64,000 nt of DNA from Trichostrongylus colubriformis (Eukaryota; Nematoda; Chromadorea; Rhabditida; Trichostrongylidae): positions 56,624,873 through 56,688,872 of the forward strand of contig OZ022257.1 of NCBI GenBank assembly GCA_963978905.1. The letters run 5' to 3'. The position numbers and the translations under genes were made by a program. How positions within the stretch are numbered: the first letter of the stretch is position 1; the number at the start of each line of letters is the position of its first letter. The notes under the pieces are model-generated. The model did not search any database. It saw nothing but the letters and a program-made list of their open reading frames with translations, and was not told where the DNA came from. Shown here one piece after another: positions 46,248-60,100 of this stretch.

Positions 46248-49200
46248 ATGAATTTCGTGACAGACAGACAGACGGACAGACAGACGGACAGACAGACAGA
46301 CAGACAGACTAAGCCGATTATATATAGTAGTGACCAGCTTTGCTGCGACGCGAGATATGATTTTCCCCCCATTCGTCTTCCGAGGCTCCTTATCAGGCCT
46401 TATCAGTTGCTATCACTTCCGTTCCCTCACCGTTCATGTCCCCTTACTACCCCCTATATCACTTTAAAAATTCAGTGTCCCAGCTTTGCTGCGACGCGAG
46501 ATATGATTTTCCCCCATTCGCCTTCCGAAGCTCCTTATCAGCCCCTTATCAATTGCTATCACTTCCTTTCCCTCACCGTTGATGTCCCTTTACTACCCCC
46601 TATATCACTTTAAAAATTCGGTGTTCCAGCTTTGCTGCGACGCGAGATATGATTTTCCCCCCATTCGCCTTCCGAAGCTCCTTATCAGCCCCCTATCAGT
46701 TGCTATCACTTCCTTTCCCTCAGCGTTGATGTCCCTTTACTACCCCCTATATCACTTTGAAAATTCAGTGACCCAGCTTTGCTGCGACGCGAGATGTGAT
46801 TTTCCCCCCATTCGCCTTCCGAAGCTCCTTATCAGCCCCTTATCAATTGCTATCACTTCCGTTCCCTCACCGTTAATGTTCACTTACCACCCCCTATATC
46901 GCTTCAAAAATTCAGTGTTCCAGCTTTGCTGCGACGCGAGATATGAATTTCGTGACAGACAGACAGACGGACAGACAGACGGACAGACAGACAGACAGAC
47001 AGACTAAGCCGATTATATATAGTAGTGACCAGCTTTGCTGCGACGCGAGATATGATTTTCCCCCCATTCGTCTTCCGAGGCTCCTTATCAGGCCTTATCA
47101 GTTGCTATCACTTCCGTTCCCTCACCGTTCATGTCCCCTTACTACCCCCTATATCACTTTAAAAATTCAGTGTCCCAGCTTTGCTGCGACGCGAGATATG
47201 ATTTTCCCCCATTCGCCTTCCGAAGCTCCTTATCAGCCCCTTATCAGTTGCTATCACTTCCTTTCCCTCACCGTTGATGTCACTTTACTACCCCCTATAT
47301 CACTTTAAAAATTCAGTGTCCAAGCTTTGCTGCGACGCGAGATATGATTTTCCCCCCATTCGCTTTCCGAGGCTCCTTATCAGCCCCTTATCAGTTGCTA
47401 TCACTTCCTTTCCCTCACCGTTGATGTCCCTTTACTACCCCCTATATCACTTTAAAAATTCAGTGTTCCAGCTTTGCTGCGACGCGAGATATGATTTTCC
47501 AACCATTCGCCTTCCGAAGCTCCTTATCAGCCCCTTATCAGTTGCTATCACTTCCTTTCCCTCACCTGATGTCCCTTTACTACCCCCTATATCACTTTAA
47601 AAATTCAGTGTCCCAGCTTTGCTGCGACGCGAGATGTGATTTTCCCCCCATTCGCTTTCCGAGGCTCCTTATCAGCCCCTTATCAGTTGCTATCACTTCC
47701 GTTCCCTCACCGTTAATGTTCCCTTACCACCCCCTATATCGCTTCAAAAATTCAGAGTCCCAGCTTTGCTGCGACGCGAGATATGATTTTCCCCCCATTC
47801 GCCTTCCGAAGCTCCTTATCAGCCCCTTATCAGTTGCTATCACTTCCTTTCCCTCACCGTTGATGTCCCTTTACTACCCCCTATATCACTTTAAAAATTC
47901 AGAGTCCCAGCTTTGCTGCGACGCGAGATATGATTTTCCCCCATTCCCCTTCCGAAGCTCCTTATCAGCCCCTTATCAGTTGCTATCAGTTCCTTCCCCT
48001 CACCGTTGATGTCCCTTTACTACCCCCTATATCTTTTTGAAAATTCAGTATCCCAGCTTTGCTGCGACGCGAGATATGATTTTCCCCCATTCGCCTTCCG
48101 AAGCTCCTCATCAGCCCCTTATCAGTTGCTATCACTTCCGATTTCTCACCCTTGATGTCCCCTTACTACCCCCTATATAGCTTCAAAAATTCAGAGTCCC
48201 AGCTTTGCTGCGACGCGAGATATGATTTTCCCCCCATTCGCCTTCCGAAGCTCCTTATCAGCCCCTTATCAGTTGCTATCAGTTCCTTTCCCTCACCGTT
48301 GATGTCCCTTTACTACCCCCTATATCACTTTGAAAATTCAGTGTCCCAGCTTTGCTGCGACGCGAGATATGATTTTCCCCCCCATTCGCCATCCGAGGCT
48401 CCTTATCAGCCCCTTATCAGTTGCTATCACTTCCGTTCCCTCACCGTTAATGTTCCCTTACCACCCCCTATATCGCTTCAAAAATTCAGAGTCCCAGCTT
48501 TGCTGCGACGCGAGATATGATTTTTCCCCATTCGCCTTCCGGAGCTCCTTATCAGCCCCTTATCAATTGCTATCACTTCCTTTCCCTCACCGTTGATGTC
48601 CCTTTACTACCCCCTATATCACTTTAAAAATTCAGTGTCCCAGCTTTGCTGCGACGCGAGATATGATTTTCCCCCATTCGCCTTCCGAAGCTCCTTATCA
48701 GCCCATTATCAGTTGCTATCACTTCCTTTCCCTCACCGTTGATGTCCCTTTACTACCCCCTATATCACTTTAAAAATTCAGTGTCCCAGCTTTGCTGCGA
48801 CGCGAGATGTGATTTTCCCCCCATTCGCTTTCCGAGGCTCCTTATCAGCCCCTTATCAGTTGCTATCACTTCCGTTCCCTCACCGTTAATGTTCCCTTAC
48901 CACCCCCTATATCACTTTAAAAATTCAGTGTCCCAGCTTTGCTGCGACCCGAGATATGATTTTCCCCCATTCGCCTTCCGAAGCTCCTTATCAGCCCCTT
49001 ATCAGTTGGTATCACTTCCTTTCCCTCACCGTTGATGTCCCTTTACTACCCCCTATATCACTTTAAAAATTCAGTGTCCCAGCTTTGCTGCGACGCGAGA
49101 TATGATTTTCCCCCATTCGCCTTCCGAAGCTCCTTATCAGCCCCTTATCAGTTGCTATCACTTCCTTTCCCTCACCGCTGATGTCCCCTTACTACCCCCT

Positions 49201-50232
49201 ATATCACTTTAAAAATTCAGTGTCCCAGCTTTGCTGCGACGCGAGATATGATTTTCCCCCATTCGCCTTCCGAAGCTCCTTATCAGCCCATTATCAGTTG
49301 CTATCACTTCCTTTCCCTCACCGTTGATGTCCCTTTACTACCCCCTATATCACTTTAAAAATTCAGTGTCCCAGCTTTGCTGCGACGCGAGATGTGATTT
49401 TCCCCCCATTCGCTTTCCGAGGCTCCTTATCAGCCCCTTATCAGTTGCTATCACTTCCGATTTCTCACCATTGATGTCCCCTTACTACCCCCTATATCAC
49501 TTTAAAAATTCATGGTCCCATCTCTACTGCGACGCGAGATATGAATTTCGTGACAGACAGACAGACGGACAGACAGACGGACAGACAGACAGACAGACAG
49601 ACTAAGCCGATTATATATAGTAGTGACCAGCTTTGCTGCGACGCGAGATATGATTTTCCCCCCATTCGCCTTCCGAAGCTCCTTATCAGCCCCTTATCAA
49701 TTGCTATCACTTCCTTTCCCTCACCGTTGATGTCCCTTTACTACCCCCTATATCACTTTAAAAATTCAGTGTTCCAGCTTTGCTGCGACGCGAGATATGA
49801 TTTTCCTCCCATTCGCCTTCCGAAGCTCCTTATCAGCCCCTTATCAGTTGCTATCACTTCCTTTCCCTCACCGTTGATGTCCCTTTACTACCCCCTATAT
49901 CATTTTAAAAATTCAGTGTCCCAGCTTTGCTGCGACGCGAGATATGATTTTCCCCCCATTCGCTTTCCGAGGCTCCTTATCAGCCCCTTATCAGTTGCTA
50001 TCACTTCCTTTCCCTCACCGTTGATGTCCCTTTACTACCCCCTATATCGCTTCAAAAATTCAGAGTCCCAGCTTTGCTGCGACGCGAGATATGATTTTCC
50101 CCCCACCTTCCGAGGCTCCTTATCAGCCCTTATCAGTTGCTATCACTTCCGATTTCTCACCATTGATGTCCCCTTACTACCCCCTATATCACTTTAAAAA
50201 TTCATGGTCCCATCTCTACTGCGACGCGAGAT

Positions 50233-53200
50233 ATGAATTTCGTGACAGACAGACAGACGGACAGACAGACGGACAGACAGACAGACAGACAGACTAAGCC
50301 GATTATATATAGTAGTGACCAGCTTTGCTGCGACGCGAGATATGATTTTCCCCCCATTCGCCTTCCAAAGCTCCTTATCAGCCCCTTATCAATTGCTATC
50401 ACTTCCTTTCCCTCACCGTTGATGTCCCTTAACTACCCCCTATATCACTTTAAAAATTCAGTGTTCCAGCTTTGCTGCGACGCGAGATATGATTTTCCCC
50501 CATTCGCCTTCCGAAGCTCCTTATCAGCCCCTTATCAGTTGCTATCACTTCCTTTCCCTCACCGCTGATGTCCCCTTACTACCCCCTATATCACTTTAAA
50601 AATTCAGTGTCCCAGCTTTGCTGCGACGCGAGATATGATTTTCCCCCATTCGCCTTCCGAAGCTCCTTATCAGCCCCTTATCAGTTGCTATCACTTCCTT
50701 TCCCTCACCGTTGATGTCCCTTTACTACCCCCTATATCACTTTAAAAATTCAGTGTCCCAGCTTTGCTGCGACGCGAGATATGATTTTCCCCCATTCGCC
50801 TTCCGAAGCTCCTTATCAGCCCATTATCAGTTGCTATCACTTCCTTTCCCTCACCGTTGATGTCCCTTTACTACCCCCTATATCACTTTAAAAATTCAGT
50901 GTCCCAGCTTTACTGCGACGCGAGATGTGATTTTCCCCCCATTCGCTTTCCGAGGCTCCTTATCAGCCCCTTATCAGTTGCTATCACTTCCGATTTCTCA
51001 CCATTGATGTCCCCTTACTACCCCCTATATCACTTTAAAAATTCATGGTCCCATCTCTACTGCGACGCGAGATATGAATTTCGTGACAGACAGACAGACG
51101 GACAGACAGACGGACAGACAGACAGACAGACAGACTAAGCCGATTATATATAGTAGTGACCAGCTTTGCTGCGACGCGAGATATGATTTTTCCCCCATTC
51201 GCCTTCCGAAGCTCCTTATCAGCCCCTTATCAATTGCTATCACTTCCTTTCCCTCACCGTTGATGTCCCTTTACTACCCCCTATATCACTTTAAAAATTC
51301 AGTGTTCCAGCTTTGCTGCGACGCGAGATATGATTTTCCTCCCATTCGCCTTCCGAAGCTCCTTATCAGCCCCTTATCAGTTGCTATCACTTCCGATTTC
51401 TCACCATTGATGTCCCCTTACTACCCCCTATATCACTTTAAAAATTCATGGTCCCATCTCTACTGCGACGCGAGATATGAATTTCGTGACAGACAGACAG
51501 ACGGACAGACAGACGGACAGACAGACAGACAGACAGACTAAGCCGATTATATATAGTAGTGACCAGCTTTGCTGCGACGCGAGATATGATTTTCCCCCCA
51601 TTCGTCTTCCGAGGCTCCTTATCAGGCCTTATCAGTTGCTATCACTTCCGTTCCCTCACCGTTCATGTCCCCTTACTACCCCCTATATCACTTTAAAAAT
51701 TCAGTGTCCCAGCTTTGCTGCGACGCGAGATATGATTTTCCCCCATTCGCCTTCCGAAGCTCCTTATCAGCCCCTTATCAGTTGCTATCACTTCCTTTCC
51801 CTCACCGTTGATGTCACTTTACTACCCCCTATATCACTTTAAAAATTCAGTGTCCAAGCTTTGCTGCGACGCGAGATATGATTTTCCCCCCATTCGCTTT
51901 CCGAGGCTCCTTATCAGCCCCTTATCAGTTGCTATCACTTCCGTTCCCTCACCGTTAATGTTCCCTTACCACCCCCTATATCGCTTCAAAAATTCAGAGT
52001 CCCAGCTTTGCTGCGACGCGAGATATGATTTTCCCCCCATTCGCCTTCCGAAGCTCCTTATCAGCCCCTTATCAGTTGCTATCACTTCCTTTCCCTCACC
52101 GTTGATGTCCCTTTACTACCCCCTATATCACTTTAAAAATTCAGAGTCCCAGCTTTGCTGCGACGCGAGATATGATTTTCCCCCATTCGCCTTCCGAAGC
52201 TCCTTATCAGCCCCTTATCAGTTGCTATCAGTTCCTTTCCCTCACCGTTGATGTCCCTTTACTACCCCCTATATCTTTTTGAAAATTCAGTATCCCAGCT
52301 TTGCTGCGACGCGAGATATGATTTTCCCCCATTCGCCTTCCGAAGCTCCTTATCAGCCCCTTATCAGTTGCTATCACTTCCGATTTCTCACCCTTGATGT
52401 CCCTTTACTACCCCCTATATCACTTTAAAAATTCAGTGTCCCAGCTTTGCTGCGACGCGAGATATGATTTTCCTCCCATTCGCCTTCCGAAGCTCCTTAT
52501 CAGCCCCTTATCAGTTGCTATCACTTCCTTTCCCTCACCGTTGATGTCCCTTTACTACCCCCTATATCATTTTAAAAATTCAGTGTCCCAGCTTTGCTGC
52601 GACGCGAGATATGATTTTCCCCCCATTCGCTTTCCGAGGCTCCTTATCAGCCCCTTATCAGTTGCTATCACTTCCTTTCCCTCACCGTTGATGTCCCTTT
52701 ACTACCCCCTATATCGCTTCAAAAATTCAGAGTCCCAGCTTTGCTGCGACGCGAGATATGATTTTCCCCCCACCTTCCGAGGCTCCTTATCAGCCCTTAT
52801 CAGTTGCTATCACTTCCGATTTCTCACCATTGATGTCCCCTTACTACCCCCTATATCACTTTAAAAATTCATGGTCCCATCTCTACTGCGACGCGAGATA
52901 TGAATTTCGTGACAGACAGACAGACGGACAGACAGACGGACAGACAGACAGACAGACAGACTAAGCCGATTATATATAGTAGTGACCAGCTTTGCTGCGA
53001 CGCGAGATATGATTTTCCCCCCATTCGCCTTCCGAAGCTCCTTATCAGCCCCTTATCAATTGCTATCACTTCCTTTCCCTCACCGTTGATGTCCCTTAAC
53101 TACCCCCTATATCACTTTAAAAATTCAGTGTTCCAGCTTTGCTGCGACGCGAGATATGATTTTCCCCCATTCGCCTTCCGAAGCTCCTTATCAGCCCCTT

Positions 53201-54143
53201 ATCAGTTGCTATCACTTCCTTTCCCTCACCGCTGATGTCCCCTTACTACCCCCTATATCACTTTAAAAATTCAGTGTCCCAGCTTTGCTGCGACGCGAGA
53301 TATGATTTTCCCCCATTCGCCTTCCGAAGCTCCTTATCAGCCCCTTATCAGTTGCTATCACTTCCTTTCCCTCACCGTTGATGTCCCTTTACTACCCCCT
53401 ATATCACTTTAAAAATTCAGTGTCCCAGCTTTGCTGCGACGCGAGATATGATTTTCCCCCATTCGCCTTCCGAAGCTCCTTATCAGCCCATTATCAGTTG
53501 CTATCACTTCCTTTCCCTCACCGTTGATGTCCCTTTACTACCCCCTATATCACTTTAAAAATTCAGTGTCCCAGCTTTACTGCGACGCGAGATGTGATTT
53601 TCCCCCCATTCGCTTTCCGAGGCTCCTTATCAGCCCCTTATCAGTTGCTATCACTTCCGATTTCTCACCATTGATGTCCCCTTACTACCCCCTATATCAC
53701 TTTAAAAATTCATGGTCCCATCTCTACTGCGACGCGAGATATGAATTTCGTGACAGACAGACAGACGGACAGACAGACGGACAGACAGACAGACAGACAG
53801 ACTAAGCCGATTATATATAGTAGTGACCAGCTTTGCTGCGACGCGAGATATGATTTTTCCCCCATTCGCCTTCCGAAGCTCCTTATCAGCCCCTTATCAA
53901 TTGCTATCACTTCCTTTCCCTCACCGTTGATGTCCCTTTACTACCCCCTATATCACTTTAAAAATTCAGTGTTCCAGCTTTGCTGCGACGCGAGATATGA
54001 TTTTCCTCCCATTCGCCTTCCGAAGCTCCTTATCAGCCCCTTATCAGTTGCTATCACTTCCGATTTCTCACCATTGATGTCCCCTTACTACCCCCTATAT
54101 CACTTTAAAAATTCATGGTCCCATCTCTACTGCGACGCGAGAT
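50233..54143 (+). repeat. 2,667-bp tandem segmental copy inside the array
   Basis: Landmarks at 50,233, 50,857, 51,074 and 51,477 recur at 52,900, 53,524, 53,741 and 54,144, each shifted by exactly 2,667 bp. Shared rare variants include TCCCTTAACTACC and CCCAGCTTTACTGCG. The exact shift across 1.2 kb shows a recent duplication of a large block. Confidence 0.85.
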
Positions 54144-57100
54144 ATGAATTTCGTGACAGACAGACAGACGGACAGACAGACGGACAGACAGACAGACAGA
54201 CAGACTAAGCCGATTATATATAGTAGTGACCAGCTTTGCTGCGACGCGAGATATGATTTTCCCCCCATTCGTCTTCCGAGGCTCCTTATCAGGCCTTATC
54301 AGTTGCTATCACTTCCGTTCCCTCACCATTGATGTCCCTTTACTACCCCCTATATCACTTTAAAAATTCAGAGTCCCAGCTTTGCTGCGACGCGAGATAT
54401 GAATTCCCCCCATTCGCCTCCCGAGGCTCCTTATCAGGCCTTATCAGTTGCTATCACTTCCTTTCCCTCACCGTTGATGTCCCTTTACTACCCCCTATAT
54501 CACTTTAAAAATTCAGTGTCCCAGCTTTGCTGCGACGCGAGATATGATTTTCCCCCCATTCGCTTTCCGAGGGTCCTTATCAGCCCCTTATCAGTTGCTA
54601 TCACTTCCTTTCCCTCACCGTTGATGTCCCTTTACTACCCCCTATATCACTTTGAAAATTCAGTGTCCCAGCTTTGCTGCGACGCGAGATATGATTTTCC
54701 CCCCATTCGCCTTCTGAGGCTCCTTATCAGCCCCTTATCAGTTGCTATCACTTCCGTTCCCTCACAGTTAATGTTCCCTTACCACCCCCTATGTCGCTTC
54801 AAAAATTCAGAGTCCCAGCTTTGCTGCGACGCGAGATATGATTTTCCCCCCATTCGCCTTCCGAAGCTCCTTATCAGCCCCTTATCAGTTGCTATCACTT
54901 CCTTTCCCTCACCGTTGATGTCCCTTTACTACCCCCTATATCACTTTGAAAATTCAGTGTCCCAGCTTTGCTGCGACGCGAGATATGATTTTCCCCCCAC
55001 CTTCCGAGGCTCCTTATCAGCCCTTATCAGTTGCTATCACTTCCGATTTCTCACCATTGTTGTCCCCTTACTACCCCCTATATCACTTTAAAAATTCAGA
55101 GTCCCAGCTTTGCTGCGACGCGAGATGTGATTTTCCCCCCATTCGCTTTCCGAGGCTCCTTATCAGCCCCTTATCAGTTGCTATCACTTCTGTTCCCTCA
55201 CAGTTAATGTTCCCTTACCACCCCCTATATCGCTTCAAAAATTCAGAGTCCCAGCTTTGCTGCGACGCGAGATATGATTTTCCCCCCATTCGCCTTCCGA
55301 AGCTCCTTATCAGCCCCTTATCAGTTGCTATCACTTCCTTTCCCTCACCGTTGATGTCCCTTTACTACCCCCTATATCACTTTGAAAATTCAGTGTCCCA
55401 GCTTTGCTGCGACGCGAGATATGATTTTCCCCCCACCTTCCGAGGCTCCTTATCAGCCCTTATCAGTTGCTATCACTTCCGATTTCTCACCGTTGATGTC
55501 CCCTTACTACCCCCTATATCACTTTAAAAATTCAGAGTCCCAGCTTTGCTGCGACGCGAGATGTGATTTTCCCCCCATTCGCTTTCCGAGGCTCCTTATC
55601 AGCCCCTTATCAGTTGCTATCACTTCCGTTCCCTCACCGTTAATGTTCCCTTACTACCCCCTATATCACTTTGAAAATTCAGTGTCCCAGCTTTGCTGCG
55701 ACGCGAGATATGATTTTCCCCCCATTCGCCTTCCGAGGCTCCTTATCAGCCCCTTATCAGTTGCTATCACTTCCTTTCCCTCACCGTTGATGTCCCTTTA
55801 CTACCCCCTATATCACTTTGAAAATTCAGTGTCCCAGCTTTGCTGCGACGCGAGATATGGTTTTCCCCCCACCTTCCGAGGCTCCTTATCAGCCCTTATC
55901 AGTTGCTATCACTTCCGTTCCCTCACCGTTAATGTTCCCTTACCACCCCCTATATCGCTTCAAAAATTCAGAGTCCCAGCTTTGCTGCGACGCGAGATAT
56001 GATTTTTCCCCATTCGCCTTCCGAAGCTCCTTATCAGCCCCTTATCAGTTGCTATCACTTCCTTTCCCTCACCGTTGATGTCCCTTTACTACCCCCTATA
56101 TCACTTTGAAAATTCAGTGTCCCAGCTTTGCTGCGACGCGAGATGTGATTTTCCCCCCATTCGCTTTCCGAGGCTCCTTATCAGCCCCTTATCAGTTGCT
56201 ATCACTTCCGTTCCCTCACCGTTAATGTTCCCTTACCACCCCCTATATCACTTTGAAAATTCAGTGTCCCAGCTTTGCTGCGACGCGAGATATGATTTTC
56301 CCCCCATTCGCCTTCCGAGGCTCCTTATCAGCCCCTTATCAGTTGCTATCACTTCCGTTCCCTCACCGTTAATGTTCCCTTACCACCCCCTATATCGCTT
56401 CAAAAATTCAGAGTCCCAGCTTTGCTGCGACGCGAGATATGATTTTCCCCCCACCTTCCGAGGCTCCTTATCAGCCCTTATCAGTTGCTATCACTTCCGA
56501 TTTCTCACCATTGATGTCCCCTTACTACCCCCTATATCACTTTAAAAATTCAGTGTCCCAGCTTTGCTGCGACGCGAGATGTGATTTCCCCCCATTCGCT
56601 TTCCGAGGCTCCTTATCAGCCCCTTATCAGTTGCTATCACTTCCGTTCCCTCACCCTTAATGTTCCCTTACCACCCCCTATATCACTTTGAAAATTCAGT
56701 GTCCCAGCTTTGCTGCGACGCGAGATATGATTTTCCCCCCATTCGCCTTCCGAGGCTCCTTATCAGCCCCTTATCAGTTGCTATCACTTCCGTTCCCTCA
56801 CCGTTAATGTTCCCTTACCACCCCCTATATCGCTTCAAAAATTCAGAGTCCCAGCTTTGCTGCGACGCGAGATATGATTTTCCCCCCACCTTCCGAGGCT
56901 CCTTATCAGCCCTTATCAGTTGCTATCACTTCCGATTTCTCACCATTGATGTCCCCTTACTACCCCCTATATCACTTTAAAAATTCATGGTCCCATCTCT
57001 ACTGCGACGCGAGATATGAATTTCGTGACAGACAGACAGACGGACAGACAGACGGACAGACAGACAGACAGACAGACTAAGCCGATTATATACAGTAGTG

Positions 57101-60100
57101 ACCAGCTTTGCTGCGACGCGAAATATGATTTTCCCCCCATTCGCCTTCCGAGGCTCCTTATCAGGCCTTATCAGTTGCTATCACTTCCGTTCCCTCACCG
57201 TTGATGTCCCTTTACTACCCCCTATATCACTTTAAAAATTCAGAGTCCCAGCTTTGCTGCGACGCGAGATATGAATTCCCCCCATTCGCCTCCCGAGGCT
57301 CCTTATCAGGCCTTATCAGTTGCTATCACTTCCTTTCCCTCACCGTTGATGTCCCTTTACTACCCCCTATATCACTTTAAAAATTCAGTGTCCCAGCTTT
57401 GCTGCGACGCGAGATATGATTTTCCCCCCATTCGCTTTCCGAGGGTCCTTATCAGCCCCTTATCAGTTGCTATCACTTCCTTTCCCTCACCGTTGATGTC
57501 CCTTTACTACCCCCTATATCACTTTGAAAATTCAGTGTCCCAGCTTTGCTGCGACGCGAGATATGATTTTCCCCCCATTCGCCTTCTGAGGCTCCTTATC
57601 AGCCCCTTATCAGTTGCTATCACTTCCGTTCCCTCACAGTTAATGTTCCCTTACCACCCCCTATATCGCTTCAAAAATTCAGAGTCCCAGCTTTGCTGCG
57701 ACGCGAGATATGATTTTCCCCCCATTCGCCTTCCGAAGCTCCTTATCAGCCCCTTATCAGTTGCTATCACTTCCTTTCCCTCACCGTTGATGTCCCTTTA
57801 CTACCCCCTATATCACTTTGAAAATTCAGTGTCCCAGCTTTGCTGCGACGCGAGATATGATTTTCCCCCCACCTTCCGAGGCTCCTTATCAGCCCTTATC
57901 AGTTGCTATCACTTCCGATTTCTCACCATTGTTGTCCCCTTACTACCCCCTATATCACTTTAAAAATTCAGAGTCCCAGCTTTGCTGCGACGCGAGATGT
58001 GATTTTCCCCCCATTCGCTTTCCGAGGCTCCTTATCAGCCCCTTATCAGTTGCTATCACTTCTGTTCCCTCACAGTTAATGTTCCCTTACCACCCCCTAT
58101 ATCGCTTCAAAAATTCAGAGTCCCAGCTTTGCTGCGACGCGAGATATGATTTTCCCCCCATTCGCCTTCCGAAGCTCCTTATCAGCCCCTTATCAGTTGC
58201 TATCACTTCCTTTCCCTCACCGTTGATGTCCCTTTACTACCCCCTATATCACTTTGAAAATTCAGTGTCCCAGCTTTGCTGCGACGCGAGATATGATTTT
58301 CCCCCCACCTTCCGAGGCTCCTTATCAGCCCTTATCAGTTGCTATCACTTCCGATTTCTCACCGTTGATGTCCCCTTACTACCCCCTATATCACTTTAAA
58401 AATTCAGAGTCCCAGCTTTGCTGCGACGCGAGATGTGATTTTCCCCCCATTCGCTTTCCGAGGCTCCTTATCAGCCCCTTATCAGTTGCTATCACTTCCG
58501 TTCCCTCACCGTTAATGTTCCCTTACCACCCCCTATATCGCTTCAAAAATTCAGAGTCCCAGCTTTGCTGCGACGCGAGATATGATTTTTCCCCATTCGC
58601 CTTCCGAAGCTCCTTATCAGCCCCTTATCAGTTGCTATCACTTCCTTTCCCTCACCGTTGATGTCCCTTTACTACCCCCTATATCACTTTGAAAATTCAG
58701 TGTCCCAGCTTTGCTGCGACGCGAGATGTGATTTTTCCCCCATTCGCTTTCCGAGGCTCCTTATCAGCCCCTTATCAGTTGCTATCACTTCCGTTCCCTC
58801 ACCGTTAATGTTCCCTTACCACCCCCTATATCACTTTGAAAATTCAGTGTCCCAGCTTTGCTGCGACGCGAGATATGATTTTCCCCCCATTCGCCTTCCG
58901 AGGCTCCTTATCAGCCCCTTATCAGTTGCTATCACTTCCGTTCCCTCACCGTTAATGTTCCCTTACCACCCCCTATATCGCTTCAAAAATTCAGAGTCCC
59001 AGCTTTGCTGCGACGCGAGATATGATTTTCCCCCCACCTTCCGAGGCTCCTTATCAGCCCTTATCAGTTGCTATCACTTCCGATTTCTCACCATTGATGT
59101 CCCCTTACTACCCCCTATATCACTTTAAAAATTCATGGTCCCATCTCTACTGCGACGCGAGATATGAATTTCGTGACAGACAGACAGACGGACAGACAGA
59201 CGGACAGACAGACAGACAGACAGACTAAGCCGATTATATATAGTAGTGACCAGCTTTGCTGCGACGCGAAATATGATTTTCCCCCCATTCGCCTTCCGAG
59301 GCTCCTTATCAGGCCTTATCAGTTGCTATCACTTCCGTTCCCTCACCGTTGATGTCCCTTTACTACCCCCTATATCACTTTAAAAATTCAGAGTCCCAGC
59401 TTTGCTGCGACGCGAGATATGAATTCCCCCCATTCGCCTCCCGAGGCTCCTTATCAGCCCCTTATCAGTTGCTATCACTTCCTTTCCCTCACCGTTGATG
59501 TCCCTTTACTACCCCCTATATCGCTTCAAAAATTCAGAGTCCCAGCTTTGCTGCGACGCGAGATATGATTTTCCCCCCATTCGCCTTCCGAAGCTCCTTA
59601 TCAGCCCCTTATCAGTTGCTATCACTTCCTTTCCCTCACCGTTGATGTCCCTTTACTACCCCCTATATCACTTTGAAAATTCAGTGTCCCAGCTTTGCTG
59701 CGACGCGAGATATGATTTTCCCCCCACCTTCCGAGGCTCCTTATCAGCCCTTATCAGTTGCTATCACTTCCGATTTCTCACCGTTGATGTCCCCTTACTA
59801 CCCCCTATATCACTTTAAAAATTCAGAGTCCCAGCTTTGCTGCGACGCGAGATGTGATTTTCCCCCCATTCGCTTTCCGAGGCTCCTTATCAGCCCCTTA
59901 TCAGTTGCTATCACTTCCGTTCCCTCACCGTTAATGTTCCCTTACCACCCCCTATATCGCTTCAAAAATTCAGAGTCCCAGCTTTGCTGCGACGCGAGAT
60001 ATGATTTTTCCCCATTCGCCTTCCGAAGCTCCTTATCAGCCCCTTATCAGTTGCTATCACTTCCTTTCCCTCACCGTTGATGTCCCTTTACTACCCCCTA

